From the NCBI GenBank assembly GCA_937864225.1, contig CALMJK010000005.1, positions 372,001 through 436,000 on the forward strand: a stretch of 64,000 nucleotides of DNA, written 5' to 3'. This DNA comes from an uncultured bacterium (GTDB taxonomy: Bacteria > Krumholzibacteriota > Krumholzibacteriia > LZORAL124-64-63). This document shows positions 34,925 through 45,500 of the stretch, piece by piece; position 1 is the stretch's first letter, and each line of letters opens with the position of its first letter. The notes under the pieces are model-generated. The model saw only the letters and a program-made list of their open reading frames with translations. It was not told where the DNA came from and searched no databases. Position numbers and translations under genes: made by a program.

Positions 34925-35833
34925 GTGACCGCCCGCCTCGATCCGGGTGGAGCCAGCGGGCGCCTGCTCGTGGCCGTCGACGTGGACGGCACTCTGCTCG
35001 ACAGCGAATACGAGGATCGTCTGCGCCCGCGCGAGGTGGAGGCCGTGCGCGCCGTGCGCGAGGCCGGGCACATCGTGGCGCTCTGCACGGGCCGCAACAG
35101 CCGCTCGATGGAAGGCCTGCTGCGCGACAGCGCCGGCGTGCCGGACGACCTGGATCTCGTGCTGCTCAACGGCGCCGTCGTCGTGGGCGGCAGGCCGCGA
35201 CGACGGCTCGCGCATCGCACGCTGGACGCCGCCACGGTGACCCGGTTGATCCGGCTGTTCCACGCGCACGGCGCGCTGGCCATGGTCTACGACACCGATG
35301 ATCGCGGCGGCGTCCTCTACCACGAGAACCGCGCCGCCAACTCGGTCCTTGCCCGCTACCTCGACCGCCGTCGCCTGACGGTGGGCGCGATCATCGTGGT
35401 GGAGGACCTGGAGCGGGAGCTGCCCGGCGAAGCCCTCGAAGTCGGGACGATCGACCGCGAGGAGCTGGTTCTGCGCCTGACGGCGGACATCGAGCGGGAG
35501 CTCGGCGGGCGCGTGCGCGTCGAAAACACGCAATCGCTGCTGTCGCGGGAACCGTACCGCTGGGCCGAGGTTTATCACCGCGATTGCGGCAAGGGAGCCG
35601 GGGTGCAGCTGCTGGCCCGGCTGTACGGCATCCCGCGCCAGCGCATCGTGGCCGTGGGCGACAACTACAACGACCTGGACCTGTTCGCCGCCGCCGGCCA
35701 CGCCGTGGCCATGGGCAACGCTCCCGACGCGGTGAAGGCGGCCGCGGGGCTCGTCGCCGGCCAGGTGAGCGAGAGCGGGGGGGCGCAGCTCCTGGAGGAG
35801 ATCGCGGCGGGGAGATTCCCGCCGCCGGCCTGA
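34925..35833 (+). CDS. HAD-superfamily (Cof-type) phosphatase
   Basis: This protein of about 302 residues has the HAD signature DVDGTLLDS near its N-terminus with the nucleophile aspartate, motif II in ALCTGRN and motif IV in VAVGDNYNDLDLF. The C2B cap of Cof-type sugar-phosphate or cofactor phosphatases lies between. It should dephosphorylate a small molecule in the cytoplasm; pyridoxal phosphate is a known substrate of some members, and pdxST is near, but that is a guess. The start is uncertain: GTG 34925 gives 14 residues before the motif, GTG 34877 or TTG 34832 would add residues. A 14-codon frame with a good ribosome site (34884-34928) ends on the GTG. Confidence 0.88.
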   Translation: MTARLDPGGASGRLLVAVDVDGTLLDSEYEDRLRPREVEAVRAVREAGHIVALCTGRNSRSMEGLLRDSAGVPDDLDLVLLNGAVVVGGRPRRRLAHRTLDAATVTRLIRLFHAHGALAMVYDTDDRGGVLYHENRAANSVLARYLDRRRLTVGAIIVVEDLERELPGEALEVGTIDREELVLRLTADIERELGGRVRVENTQSLLSREPYRWAEVYHRDCGKGAGVQLLARLYGIPRQRIVAVGDNYNDLDLFAAAGHAVAMGNAPDAVKAAAGLVAGQVSESGGAQLLEEIAAGRFPPPA

Positions 35834-35864
35834 GAGCCGCGGCGGCGCCGGGGAGGAGCGGGAC

Positions 35865-37451
35865 ATGGACGGACGCGACGCCCGTCGCGACGAACGAGAC
35901 CACGACGCGACCGCCTTCCGCGAGATGGGCCATGCGTTCGTGGATCTCATGGCAGAGTATATCGAGGGACTCGAGGGACGCCGCGTCTACGGACCCGTCT
36001 CGCCGGCCGGCATGGACGACCTCTTCGACGAGCCGCTGCCGGAGGAGGGCGTCGGACTGCCGGATCTGCTCCAGGAGTGCCGGGCCCGCATCTTCCCGAA
36101 CTCGATGGCCATTGGGAGCCGGCGCTATTTCGGCATGATGAATCCCGCGCCGCTGCCCGTGGCCGTGTTCGCGGAGGCGCTCGTCGGGGTCATGAACCAG
36201 AACAGCGCCTCCTGGCGGCACGCGCCGGCCGCGACCGCGATCGAGAAGCGCGTGGTTCGCTGGCTGTGCGATCTGTGCGGCCTGGGCGACGACTCGTTCG
36301 GCACGCTGACCGCCGGCGGCTCGCTGGCCAACCTGACCGGCCTGAAACTCGCCGTCAACCGCGCGCTCGGCCGCGATCTTTCGCGGGGCGAGCCGCCCGA
36401 GACGGCCGCGGCCGCGGATCCGGCCGCGCTCACCCTGTATGTCTCCGGGCAGGCGCACTACAGTTTCGAGAAGGCCGTGGATCTGCTCGGCCTGAGTCGC
36501 GACCAATTGCGCAAGATCCCGGAGGACCATCTGTTCCGCGTGGATACCGAGGCCATGGCGGCGCAGATCCAGCGCGATCTTGCGGCCGGTCGGCGGCCCT
36601 TCTGTGTCATCGGTGTGGCCGGCACGACCAACACCGGCAGCGTGGACAAGCTCGACCGGCTGGCGGATGTCGCGGCGCGCCACGGTTGCTGGTTCCACGT
36701 GGATGCGGCGTACGGCGGCGCGGCGCTGCTGTCGGATAGGCACCGCGCCCTGCTGAAGGGCATCGAGCGGGCGGACTCCATCGCGGTGGATCCCCACAAG
36801 TGGTTCTACGTCCCCTTCGAGGCGGGCGCGATCCTGGCGCGCGACGGCGATTTCCTGCGCCGCAGCTTCCTGGTCCACCCCGAATACTACATGGAGCGGC
36901 AGCAGCGCGCGGCCGAGCGCGGACCTCCGCCCGATCCGCGCGGTTTCCACAAAGGGGACAAGGTCAATTTCTTCCAGTACGGGATCCAAGGCAGCCGTCG
37001 CTTCAACGCGCTCAAGGTGTGGATGGCCCTGAAGATGACGGGGCGGAGGCAGTACGCCGCCTGGGTGGAAAAGGACATCGAATTGGCGAGAACGCTCGCG
37101 GCGTTGCTGCGGCGAGAGCCGGACTTCGAGCTGATCGGGCCGAACAGCCTCGGCATCTGCAATTTCCGCTGGACCCCGCATCCTCCCGCCGCCGCGGCCC
37201 CGTACGAGCCGGAACTGGTCGACCAGCTCAACCGCGATCTGCAGGAGCTCGTCGAACGCGCGGGGGACGCCTGGTTCAGCCACACCATCCTCAAGGGCAG
37301 GGTCGCCTTGCGAGTCAACGTCGAGAATCGTCAGATGTGCCGCGACGACATCGAGCGCCTCGTGCGCGTTCTGAGGCGCGCCACGGCGAGACTGCACCCC
37401 GCCGCCGCCAGGCCCACGGGCTCGCGGCGGCTTCCGGGAGGGAAGCCATGA
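35865..37451 (+). CDS. PLP-dependent group II amino-acid decarboxylase (aromatic type)
   Basis: This 528-residue enzyme is a group II decarboxylase, related to aromatic-L-amino-acid, glutamate and tyrosine decarboxylases. PLP anchors are visible: the Schiff-base lysine K312 in DPHKWFYVP, the HVDAAYGG aspartate, and the strip TAGGSLANLT. The N-terminus (FVDLMAEYIEGLEGRRVYGPV) is family-typical. It would produce an amine such as tryptamine, tyramine or phenylethylamine; the substrate cannot be set from sequence. The last 30 residues are low-complexity. Its stop overlaps the start of a DsbD-N-like gene by four bases, an odd pairing. Confidence 0.93.
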   Translation: MDGRDARRDERDHDATAFREMGHAFVDLMAEYIEGLEGRRVYGPVSPAGMDDLFDEPLPEEGVGLPDLLQECRARIFPNSMAIGSRRYFGMMNPAPLPVAVFAEALVGVMNQNSASWRHAPAATAIEKRVVRWLCDLCGLGDDSFGTLTAGGSLANLTGLKLAVNRALGRDLSRGEPPETAAAADPAALTLYVSGQAHYSFEKAVDLLGLSRDQLRKIPEDHLFRVDTEAMAAQIQRDLAAGRRPFCVIGVAGTTNTGSVDKLDRLADVAARHGCWFHVDAAYGGAALLSDRHRALLKGIERADSIAVDPHKWFYVPFEAGAILARDGDFLRRSFLVHPEYYMERQQRAAERGPPPDPRGFHKGDKVNFFQYGIQGSRRFNALKVWMALKMTGRRQYAAWVEKDIELARTLAALLRREPDFELIGPNSLGICNFRWTPHPPAAAAPYEPELVDQLNRDLQELVERAGDAWFSHTILKGRVALRVNVENRQMCRDDIERLVRVLRRATARLHPAAARPTGSRRLPGGKP

Positions 37452-37984
37452 CCTGCTGCCGCATCGTGTTCGCATTTCTGCTGTTTCTTTTGGCCGGTCA
37501 GACGCCGCATGGAAGCGCGGCGTGGGCCGGGCCCGCGGCAGGGGACGATGCCGCGGGCGACAAGCGGCCCGCCGACTCGGCCGGCGTGGTGCGCGCGTCG
37601 CTGCGCCCCGCCCTGCTCACCGCCAAGCCGGGCGAGACCGTGGAATTCGAGGTTTCCTTCCAGGTGCAGAAGGGATGGCATCTGTACGCCCACGGCGACA
37701 CGGCCTACTACGGCATCGAGTTGACGGGGTTCGCGGGATCGGCGCTGGCCGACGCCAGCATCGATTATCCGGCCGGCAAGGCCGGGGAATTCTTCGGCGA
37801 GCCTGTGCAGTTGCTGACCGGGCGGCAGCGGATCCGGGTGAAGGCGCCGGTGGCGGCCACGGCGGCCGGCGGCACGCACTTCCTGCCGCTGGCGCTCGAG
37901 ATGCAGGCTTGCGACGATCAAGCATGCCTGGCGCCCGCGAAGGTGGTCCTGCCGCTGCGGCTGGAAGTGGCCGGCCAGCGCTGA
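37448..37984 (+). CDS. Periplasmic DsbD N-terminal-domain-like protein
   Basis: This 178-residue protein has a signal peptide (hydrophobic IVFAFLLFLLAGQ, cleavage near WAGP). The rest resembles the alpha domain of DsbD, an immunoglobulin-like fold: EFEVSFQVQKGWHLYAHG and a Cys pair C155 and C160 in QACDDQAC at the expected site. In DsbD this domain passes electrons to periplasmic partners and is fused to a membrane domain; here it stands alone with no membrane segments. A partner electron donor must lie elsewhere, or the protein is a substrate-binding remnant. The ATG overlaps the decarboxylase stop by four bases and converges with a minus-strand gene. Confidence 0.82.
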   Translation: MTCCRIVFAFLLFLLAGQTPHGSAAWAGPAAGDDAAGDKRPADSAGVVRASLRPALLTAKPGETVEFEVSFQVQKGWHLYAHGDTAYYGIELTGFAGSALADASIDYPAGKAGEFFGEPVQLLTGRQRIRVKAPVAATAAGGTHFLPLALEMQACDDQACLAPAKVVLPLRLEVAGQR

Positions 37985-38015
37985 CGGCACGCCGACCTCG
38001 CGCTGTTGGCGCCCC

Positions 38016-38996
38016 TCAACTGCCCGGCGCGCTCGCTCGCCAGAGGTGGTCGAAGGCGGATTTCAATCCTCCGTGCAGGGCGGCCACGTCCTGCGGGGCC
38101 CAGAGCCGCGGCTCGGCGCGCACGAACGTCGTGCGATCGACGCGGTTGTCGAAACGGCCCAGCGGCAGCCAGTGCGCGCGCCCGGAGGTCTCGACGCGCA
38201 CCGTGTCGGAACGATCCGACGTCTCGAGCAGCCAGGCGATGTCGTCGCACCCGTAATCCCCGTACATGACGGCGTCCGGCACGCCGTGGTGAAGGATCGA
38301 GCCGGGGTCCGCCGGATCGGCGCGCTCCCGGTTCTTGCGCCGCGACTCCTCGGGCGTGACCCAGACGTAGAGGATGCTCGCGGTGGCCAGGATCCGCGGC
38401 GCGAGCCGCGACAGCGAGTACCGATAGCCGTAGGGGGCCGGCAGCGGCAGAGACGATCCGTCCGGGCCGCCGCGCGCGAACTCGATCACGACGGTTCGCC
38501 CGGCCAGGTCGTCGGGGATGTTGCGGTTGTGATCGTCCAGCAGTTTGGCCGACTCGGGCTCGAGCGCGTCCAGGAGTTCGCGCCGCACCGCGACCGGCAG
38601 TTCCCCCAGGCGCGCGGGCGCGCCGACGCGCCGGCGCGCGGCGTCGAAACGCTCGAGGATCCACGCCGCGGCCGAGGCGGGTCGCGCGCGGCGCCCGGCG
38701 ATGAGGCCGGCGTAATCGTCGTTCAAGAGTTCGATGAGCGTGCCCCAGTCGCGCGGGTCGATGAACGGCTGCGCGTCGGACGCGAAGAAAATCGCTTCGT
38801 GCCCGCGCCGGACCAGTTCCTGGCTGATCCGCCGCATCAGGTGCACGTACGGGAAATCGTCGAGTTGGACCGTCTCGCCCAGGTGGAAATCGGTCCGGCG
38901 GCGGACGGGATCGAGATGCGCCAGGTAGCGGCGCACTTCCGACTTGCCGGAGGCGGGCAGGGCCAGCAGCAGCAGGGTTTCCAGAAGATCGGACAT
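38016..38996 (-). CDS. P-loop protein of unknown function
   Basis: This 326-residue protein begins with a Walker-A-like loop ALPASGKSE (residues 12-20), as in nucleotide or sugar kinases, and later has FARGGPDGSSLPLP and ILYVWVTPEESRRKNRERAD, the latter like a lid region with several basic residues. No membrane segment is present. I do not recognise the family; it may be a kinase or an NTPase acting on a small molecule. It has a serine-glutamate after GKS, unlike classic GKST loops. It lies 110 bp downstream of the RND operon on the same strand and may be its last gene. Confidence 0.72.
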   Translation of the reverse strand: MSDLLETLLLLALPASGKSEVRRYLAHLDPVRRRTDFHLGETVQLDDFPYVHLMRRISQELVRRGHEAIFFASDAQPFIDPRDWGTLIELLNDDYAGLIAGRRARPASAAAWILERFDAARRRVGAPARLGELPVAVRRELLDALEPESAKLLDDHNRNIPDDLAGRTVVIEFARGGPDGSSLPLPAPYGYRYSLSRLAPRILATASILYVWVTPEESRRKNRERADPADPGSILHHGVPDAVMYGDYGCDDIAWLLETSDRSDTVRVETSGRAHWLPLGRFDNRVDRTTFVRAEPRLWAPQDVAALHGGLKSAFDHLWRASAPGS

Positions 38997-39106
38997 CCGT
39001 CACCTCACGAGGCGCTGGGACTCCCATGGGCGCGCGCGGCGCGGTCAGCGGGCCTTCCGCATGCTAGCGGATGGAGGCCGGAGGCGCCAGCCGCGATGCC
39101 ACCGGA

Positions 39107-42100
39107 TCAGCAGTTGGGGGAGAGCCAGGGGCTGCGGCCACCGCGGGAGAAGACGGGATCGCGTTGCCCGGTGCCTGCGCCGGGGCCGCGGCGGATCCAG
39201 TCGCGCAGGCGGCCGGGCGCCGCCAGAATCCACCAGGCGCAGCGCGTGCCGCCGAAATACAGCGCCGGCAATACCGTCAGGATCAGCAGCGTGCTGCTGG
39301 TGAGGCCCCCAATCGACGAGAGGGCCAGATTCTCCCAGATGTCGCGCCCCTCCTGTGCGCTCGTCAGGCGGATCAGCAGCGGCAGCAGGCCGGCCACCGT
39401 GGTGCCGCTGGTGAGCAGCACCGAGCGCATCTGGACGCGCACGCCGTCCACAATCGCCGCGCGCAGCAAGCCGTCGGCCTCGGCCGGCGGCAGGCGCCGC
39501 AGGTCGAACCCGCCGAGCCTCGTCTTGGGCGGGACCAGCGCGGCGGGGTAGCCGCGCGCCGCGACCGCTAGGCGCACCTGCAGGCGGAAGCGATTCACGA
39601 GCAGGATCGCGTTGTTGACGACCACGCCGAACAGCAGGACGAGCCCGATGCGGGCCGAGGAATCGAAGGTGGCTCCGGTGGCCCAGAAGATCGCGGCCAC
39701 GCCGACCAGCGACATGGGCACGGCCAGCAGGATGAGCAGCGGCAGCGCCAGGTTCTCGAACAGGGCGGCCATGGTCATGAAGATGAAGAGCAGGGTGAGC
39801 CACAGCATCTGCCGCATCTCCTCCTGCTCCTCTTCGGTGAGCGCTTCGCCGCTCACGTCCTCCGCCGTGTACCCGTAGGGCAGCTCCAGACCGGCGATGA
39901 TCTCGTCGAGGAAGCGCTTGCGCATGCGGTCGGTCCCGACGTACTCCCAGTTCACCTGCATCGTGTAGCGCTGGTCCTCGCGGTTGATGCTGCCGAGGAC
40001 CGGGCGCCGCTGGAGCGACACGAGATCGCCCAGACGGTGGCGACCGCCGCCGGAGGTCGTGATGACGCGCCCCAGGACCTGATCGCGCTGGATCGCCTCG
40101 GCGTCCGCGAAGGACAGCTGCACGCGGCGGTCTTCGCCGTCGAGGAGCATTTGCCACGGGACATCGCTGCCGATCAGCCGGCGCAGGTGACCGACGACCT
40201 CCGCCGGCGTCAGGTCCGCGGACCGGAGCCGCGCGCGGTCGATCAGGACCACGGTCTCGTCCGCCGCCGCGCGGTCGAAGCGGTCGCCGCTGGTCAGCCG
40301 GACGTTGCGCACGCGGCGATTGCGCTCCAGGCGCCCCATGATGCCTTCGCTGATCTCGGCCAGGCGTTTGCTGTTGTAACCGGTCAGCTTGAGCAGGGAG
40401 TTGCTCAGGCCGCCGCCCATGCCTCCTTTCATGTAGGGATCGCCGAAACCGTTGATCCAGATGAACATGCCGCCCAGGTTCTCGGCGTGCAGGATGAGCC
40501 GGTTGCGGGTCATTTCGGGCCAGGCGGTCTTCTTGAGCGGCGGGTCGAAGCGCACCTCCATGCCGGCGCGGTTCTCGTAACTCCACGTCTTCATGTGGGC
40601 GCCGTCCGGCAGCGGCGCGGCCACCTGCTCGAAGCCGCGCATCGTCTCGGTCGCGAGCAGCACGTCCGTGCCGACCGGGCGTTCGATGTAGGCGACCAGG
40701 ACCTCGGGATCCTGTTGCCGCCAGAAGCCGCCGTGACTGACCTCGTGCCGAAAAACCCACCAGACGCCCGCCGCGAGCCCGAGCATGAGCAGCGCCGCCC
40801 ATCGCCAGCGCCGCAGGGCGAAGGCCGTCAGGGCGCGCGAGTGGATCACGAGCTCGCCCGCGCCCACGAGGATGGCGGCCAGGCCCAGCCCCCAGGGCCA
40901 ATGGCGCGAAACGATCCGCGGCCCGCCGACGAGCGCCCCGCCGGCGGCCGTGGCCGCCGCGGCGAGCGCGATCGCCAGCAGCCAGGCCAGCGACGGGCGC
41001 GGTCCCCGCCACCAGCGCCGGCGCGGCGGAGCGGGCGGACGCCGGGCCTCGGCTGCCATGGCGCCCCGCAGGGCCACCGGCAGCCACGCGAAGGCGACGA
41101 GGATCGACGCGAGCAGCGCGATCCCGACGCTCAGCGCGAGCGGGATGTAGTAGAGGGACAGGCGGCCGGAGAGGAACACGAAGGACAGGAAGGCCACGAC
41201 GGTGGTGACGGTCGTGGCGACGATCGGGAACGCGACCTCGCGGGTGCCCTCGACCAGCGCGACGGCGGCCTGCGGACCGGCCGCGCCGAGTCGCCGGTGG
41301 ATGGCGTCGAGCACCAGAATGCTGTTGTCGAGCAGCATGCCGAAGCAGACCGTCAGGCCGCTGATCGTGATGAAGTTCACGGAAATGCCGCAGAAGTAGA
41401 AAAGGGCCAGGCTGATCCCCGTCGCGAGGAGGATCGAAGAGAGCACGATGAGCGTCAGCCGCACGCGGCGCAGGCCGGCGGCCAGCAGCAGCGCGAGCAG
41501 CGCGAGGATGATCAGCGAGCGCCAGACCAGTTCCTTGAGTTTCTGTTCGAGATCCCGGCCGAGGTCGCGGTCGATCTCGAAGTCGAGCGGGAACGGCATG
41601 GCGGCGGCGATTTCCGGCATTGCCGCCCGCAGGCGCCGGCTGACGCCCACCGCGTTCTCACCGCTGCGTTTCTCCGCCGTGACCTGCACGACGTTCTCGC
41701 CGTTGATGCGCACGAAATAAGAAGGGTCCTCGTAATCCGGCCGCACCGAGCCGACGTCGGCGAGCGTCAGCGGCTGCCCCGCGGTCAGGCGCAGGACGGT
41801 CTGGGCCAGCGAGGCCGCCGTGACCCGCTCCTGGACGGTGACGGACAGTTCGCAGCCCTGCCGCCGCACCGCGCCCGCCGGCACGATGTCGTCGCGCTCG
41901 GCCAGCCGCGCCCAGACGAGATCGGCCGGGACGCCGTAGCGCTCGAGCCGTCCCTGGTCCAGCAGCACCTTGAGCACCGGCAGGGCCCCGCCCTGCAGCT
42001 CGGCGTCGGCGACCCCGGGCACCGCCAGCAGGCGAGGCAGCAGCCAGCGCTCGGCGCGGTCCCGCAGCTCGTTCGTGGGCAGCGGCGAGACGAGGCTGCA

Positions 42101-42523
42101 GGAGAAGAACTCCTGGGTGCGGAACTCTTCCGGGACGAACGGCACCACCATGGGCTGGGTCGCGGAGGGGGGCAGTTGGCGCCGGACGGCGCCGAGTTGC
42201 TCAGAAAGATCCAGGCGCGCGAAGTCGAGGTCCACCTCGCGCCGAAAGGCGACTTCCACCTGGCTGCGCCCGGGGGCGGAGCGAGCCTTGACCTCCTCGA
42301 CCCCATAGACGCCGCGCACGGCCTCCTCGATCGGGATGGTGATCGCGCGTTGGACGGCGCTGGGCGAGGCGCCGGTCCAGTTGGTGTAGACCGTCAGCGA
42401 GGGGAGGTCGGACTCGGGCATCGCCTCGACGTTGAGGCGGGGCAGCGCGTAGAGGCCGCTGACGAGCAGGGCGCCGAAGACCATCCAGACGGCCACCGGA
42501 TGCTCGACGAACCAGCGGATCAC
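39107..42523 (-). CDS. RND-family efflux/export permease, first copy
   Basis: This 1138-residue inner-membrane protein has the RND architecture: a first membrane helix (RWFVEHPVAVWMVFGALLV), large periplasmic loops and the conserved core around GLTVCFGMLLDNSILVLDA and VVVNNAILLVNRF. The proton-relay Asp in the fourth helix region is present (LLDNS). Unusually it has an added block of about 90 residues (505-593) containing three further hydrophobic segments and basic linkers, giving more membrane helices than the usual 12. The GTG start at 42521-42523 overlaps the previous stop (GTGA) with GGGAGG upstream. It works with the adaptor at 45624 and the second RND gene; substrate unknown. Confidence 0.92.
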   Translation of the reverse strand: MIRWFVEHPVAVWMVFGALLVSGLYALPRLNVEAMPESDLPSLTVYTNWTGASPSAVQRAITIPIEEAVRGVYGVEEVKARSAPGRSQVEVAFRREVDLDFARLDLSEQLGAVRRQLPPSATQPMVVPFVPEEFRTQEFFSCSLVSPLPTNELRDRAERWLLPRLLAVPGVADAELQGGALPVLKVLLDQGRLERYGVPADLVWARLAERDDIVPAGAVRRQGCELSVTVQERVTAASLAQTVLRLTAGQPLTLADVGSVRPDYEDPSYFVRINGENVVQVTAEKRSGENAVGVSRRLRAAMPEIAAAMPFPLDFEIDRDLGRDLEQKLKELVWRSLIILALLALLLAAGLRRVRLTLIVLSSILLATGISLALFYFCGISVNFITISGLTVCFGMLLDNSILVLDAIHRRLGAAGPQAAVALVEGTREVAFPIVATTVTTVVAFLSFVFLSGRLSLYYIPLALSVGIALLASILVAFAWLPVALRGAMAAEARRPPAPPRRRWWRGPRPSLAWLLAIALAAAATAAGGALVGGPRIVSRHWPWGLGLAAILVGAGELVIHSRALTAFALRRWRWAALLMLGLAAGVWWVFRHEVSHGGFWRQQDPEVLVAYIERPVGTDVLLATETMRGFEQVAAPLPDGAHMKTWSYENRAGMEVRFDPPLKKTAWPEMTRNRLILHAENLGGMFIWINGFGDPYMKGGMGGGLSNSLLKLTGYNSKRLAEISEGIMGRLERNRRVRNVRLTSGDRFDRAAADETVVLIDRARLRSADLTPAEVVGHLRRLIGSDVPWQMLLDGEDRRVQLSFADAEAIQRDQVLGRVITTSGGGRHRLGDLVSLQRRPVLGSINREDQRYTMQVNWEYVGTDRMRKRFLDEIIAGLELPYGYTAEDVSGEALTEEEQEEMRQMLWLTLLFIFMTMAALFENLALPLLILLAVPMSLVGVAAIFWATGATFDSSARIGLVLLFGVVVNNAILLVNRFRLQVRLAVAARGYPAALVPPKTRLGGFDLRRLPPAEADGLLRAAIVDGVRVQMRSVLLTSGTTVAGLLPLLIRLTSAQEGRDIWENLALSSIGGLTSSTLLILTVLPALYFGGTRCAWWILAAPGRLRDWIRRGPGAGTGQRDPVFSRGGRSPWLSPNC

Positions 42524-45500
42524 GGCGCGGGGCCTCCCGGCGCGGCCGGCCCGCACCAGCGGGGGTCGCGGCGGCGGTGGGCCGCCTCGTACAGCGCGGG
42601 CGTCAAGAACAGCGTCACGAACGTGCCCACGGCGAGGCCCCCCATGATCGCGATGGCCAGCGGCTGCTGGAGCTGTTCACCGCTGCCCAGGCCGATGGCC
42701 ATTGGGATCATGCCCACGACCGTGGTGATAGTCGTCATCAGGATCGGCCGCAGCCGCAGGCGGGCGGCTTCCAGCACCGCCTCGCGTCCGGGCAGGCCCT
42801 CGCGGCGCAGGCGCCGAGCCGTGTCCACGGCGAGGATCGCGTTGTTCACGACGATGCCGCAGAGGGCGATGATGCCGATCAGCGACATCACGTTGAGACC
42901 CTGTCCACCCGCGGCGAGCGCGAAGACGGCGCCCATGACGCCGACCGGCAGCACCGCGGCGATCAGGACCGGATCCAGGAACGACTCGTACTGGGCGGCG
43001 AGGATCATGTAGATGAGCAGAAGCGACAGCGACAGCGCCCAGAGCAGGTCCCGGAACGAGCCGCGGATCTCCTCCTGCTCGCCGCCCACGACGACCGTCA
43101 CGCCTTCCGGCAGCGGCTCGCTGGCGAGCAACTCGCGGACGTCCGCCCAGATCGCGCCCACACCCCGTCCCTCGACGTCGCCGCTGAGCGTGATCTGCCG
43201 CCGCTGGTTCCAGCGCACGACCTCGCGGACCGGCCGACCCTCCGCCAGCGCCACGAAGGAGCCCAGCGGCACGGTGCGCCCCGGCGCCACGCTCACCGGC
43301 GAGGCCAGGACCGCCTCCAGATCCTGCCGGTCGTCGCGGGGGAGTCTCACCGCGACGTCGATCCGCTGCTCGAACTCGTCGTAGTAGGTCGCGATCACGC
43401 CCTGCACACGGGCGCGCAATTCACGCGCCAACGCGTCCGGTTCCAGGCCGTGGCGCAACGCGGCCTCGCGGTCGATCGTCGCCTCCACGGTCGGATTGCC
43501 CAGGACCCGGTCCATCTCCACGCCGCCCAAGCCGCGCACGCCGCGCAGGCGCGGCAGCAGGCGCTCCGCGGCTGCCAGCGCCCGCTCGGGCCGGTCGGAA
43601 ACGACGCCCAGCGTGAAGGCCGCCTCGCCGCTGGCCAGGATCTCGCGCAGGCCGACTCCCTCGTCGCGGTAGGTCCACGTGGCGCCGCCCAACGCGGCGA
43701 GCCGCGCGTCGAGATCTCGCCGCAGGGCGGCGGTGCGCGCGGCCGCCCGCCGGCTCGGACGCACGACGACGCGCGCGCGCAGGGTGTTGGGCGCGGTGTA
43801 CTCGCGCAGGGCCGCGAGCGTCCGCTCGGTGGTGCCGGCCTGGGAGTAGACGGCGCTCACTTCGGGGCGCGCGGCCAGCCAGCGGCCGAGCTCCGCCCCG
43901 ATCGCGGCCGTCTGTTCGAGCGGCGTGCCGGGCGGCAGCTCGATCGCGGCCGTGAAATCACCGGCGCTGCGTTCCGGCATGAAGGCGCGGGGCAGCGCGA
44001 GCGCCGCGAAGGCCGAGATCGCGATCGCCGCCGCGACGCCGCCGAAAAGCCAGGCCTTGCGCTCGAGGACCCGCGTCAGCGCGCGGTGGTAGATCGCGTG
44101 CAGGTCGCGGAAGAACGCGTCCGAGATCCGGCGAAGCCCGCGCGGGGAGGGCTGAGCGGCGCTCAGGATGCGCGCGGACAGCATCGGCTGCAGCAGCAGG
44201 GCGGTGAGGATCGAGACCAGCAGAGCGCAGGTCACGGTCAACGCCTGGTCGCGGAAGAATTCGCCGGCGATGCCCGGCACGTAGATGACCGGGAAGAACA
44301 CGGCGATCGTGGTGAGCGTGGACGCGCCGACCGCGAGCGCGACCTCCGCCGTGGCGCGCGCGGCCGTCTCGCCCGTGTCGCGGCCGGCGCCCGCGCGCAG
44401 ATGGCGGTTGATGTTCTCCAGCACGACGATGGCGTTGTCCACCAGCATGCCGGCGGCGAGCGAGAGCCCGCCGAGCGACATCAGGTTGAGGTTGACGCCG
44501 GCGAAGTAGAGGAAGGCGAAGGTCGCGCAGATGGAGATGGGGATCGAGAGGCCCACGACGAGCGGGCTGCGCGCGTCGCGCAGGAAGAAGAAGAGGACCA
44601 GGAAGGCCAGGATCGCGCCGTAGAGCAGCGAGTCTCTCAGGCCGTCGAAGGAAGCCTGGACGTAGTCCGCGTCGCGGTGGATCCAGCGGAACGAGAAGTC
44701 GGGATAGTCGCGGCCGAGCACGTCCAGCACGCGCTCGACCTCCCGCGTGGCGCCGATCGTGTTGGCGCCGATCTCCTTGTAGAGCTGGAGCGAGACGACT
44801 TCGCGCCCGCCGTCGAGGGTCATCCCTTCGGGCTCGCGCGTGGTGTCGCGGACCTCGGCCACGTCGGAGACGGTCAGACGGCGACCGCCGAGGCCGATCT
44901 CGGTGTGCCGGATGTCGTCGAGGCTGCCGAATTCGCCCATGATGCGCAGCGGCAGGCGCAGCGGGCCTTCCCGGATGCGGCCGCCAGGGAAGCTGACGTT
45001 GGCCCGCTGCAGGCCGGCGCGCAGATCTTCGATGGTCAGGCCGTACAGGCGCAGCTTGCCGAAGTCGGGCTCGACGAGAATCTCGCGGTCGAGTCCCCCG
45101 ATCACCTCGGCCTGGCTCACGCCCTGGATCTGTTCGAGGGCCGGCTTGGCCACCTCGCGCGCGAACTCGGTCATCGCCGCCAGCCGGTGCGTCCCCTCGA
45201 GCACGAGAATGGCGACCGGGCGCGCCCCGGGGTCCCAGCGCAGGATCAGCGGCCGCTCCGCGGCCTCCGGCCAGTCCTGGCGGTACGTGACGCGGTCCAG
45301 CGCCTCGCGCAGGTGCAGGTTGGCGAAGTCCATGTCCGTGCCCCATTCGTACTGCACGGTCACGGTCGAGACGCCCTCGCGCGTGCGCGACACGACGCGC
45401 CGGACGCCCTCGAGACCCGTGATCGCCTCCTCGAGCGGTTGCGTCACGAGCCGCGCGAGGTCGTCGGCGGGCACGTCGGCGTAGTTGGTGATGACGGTCA

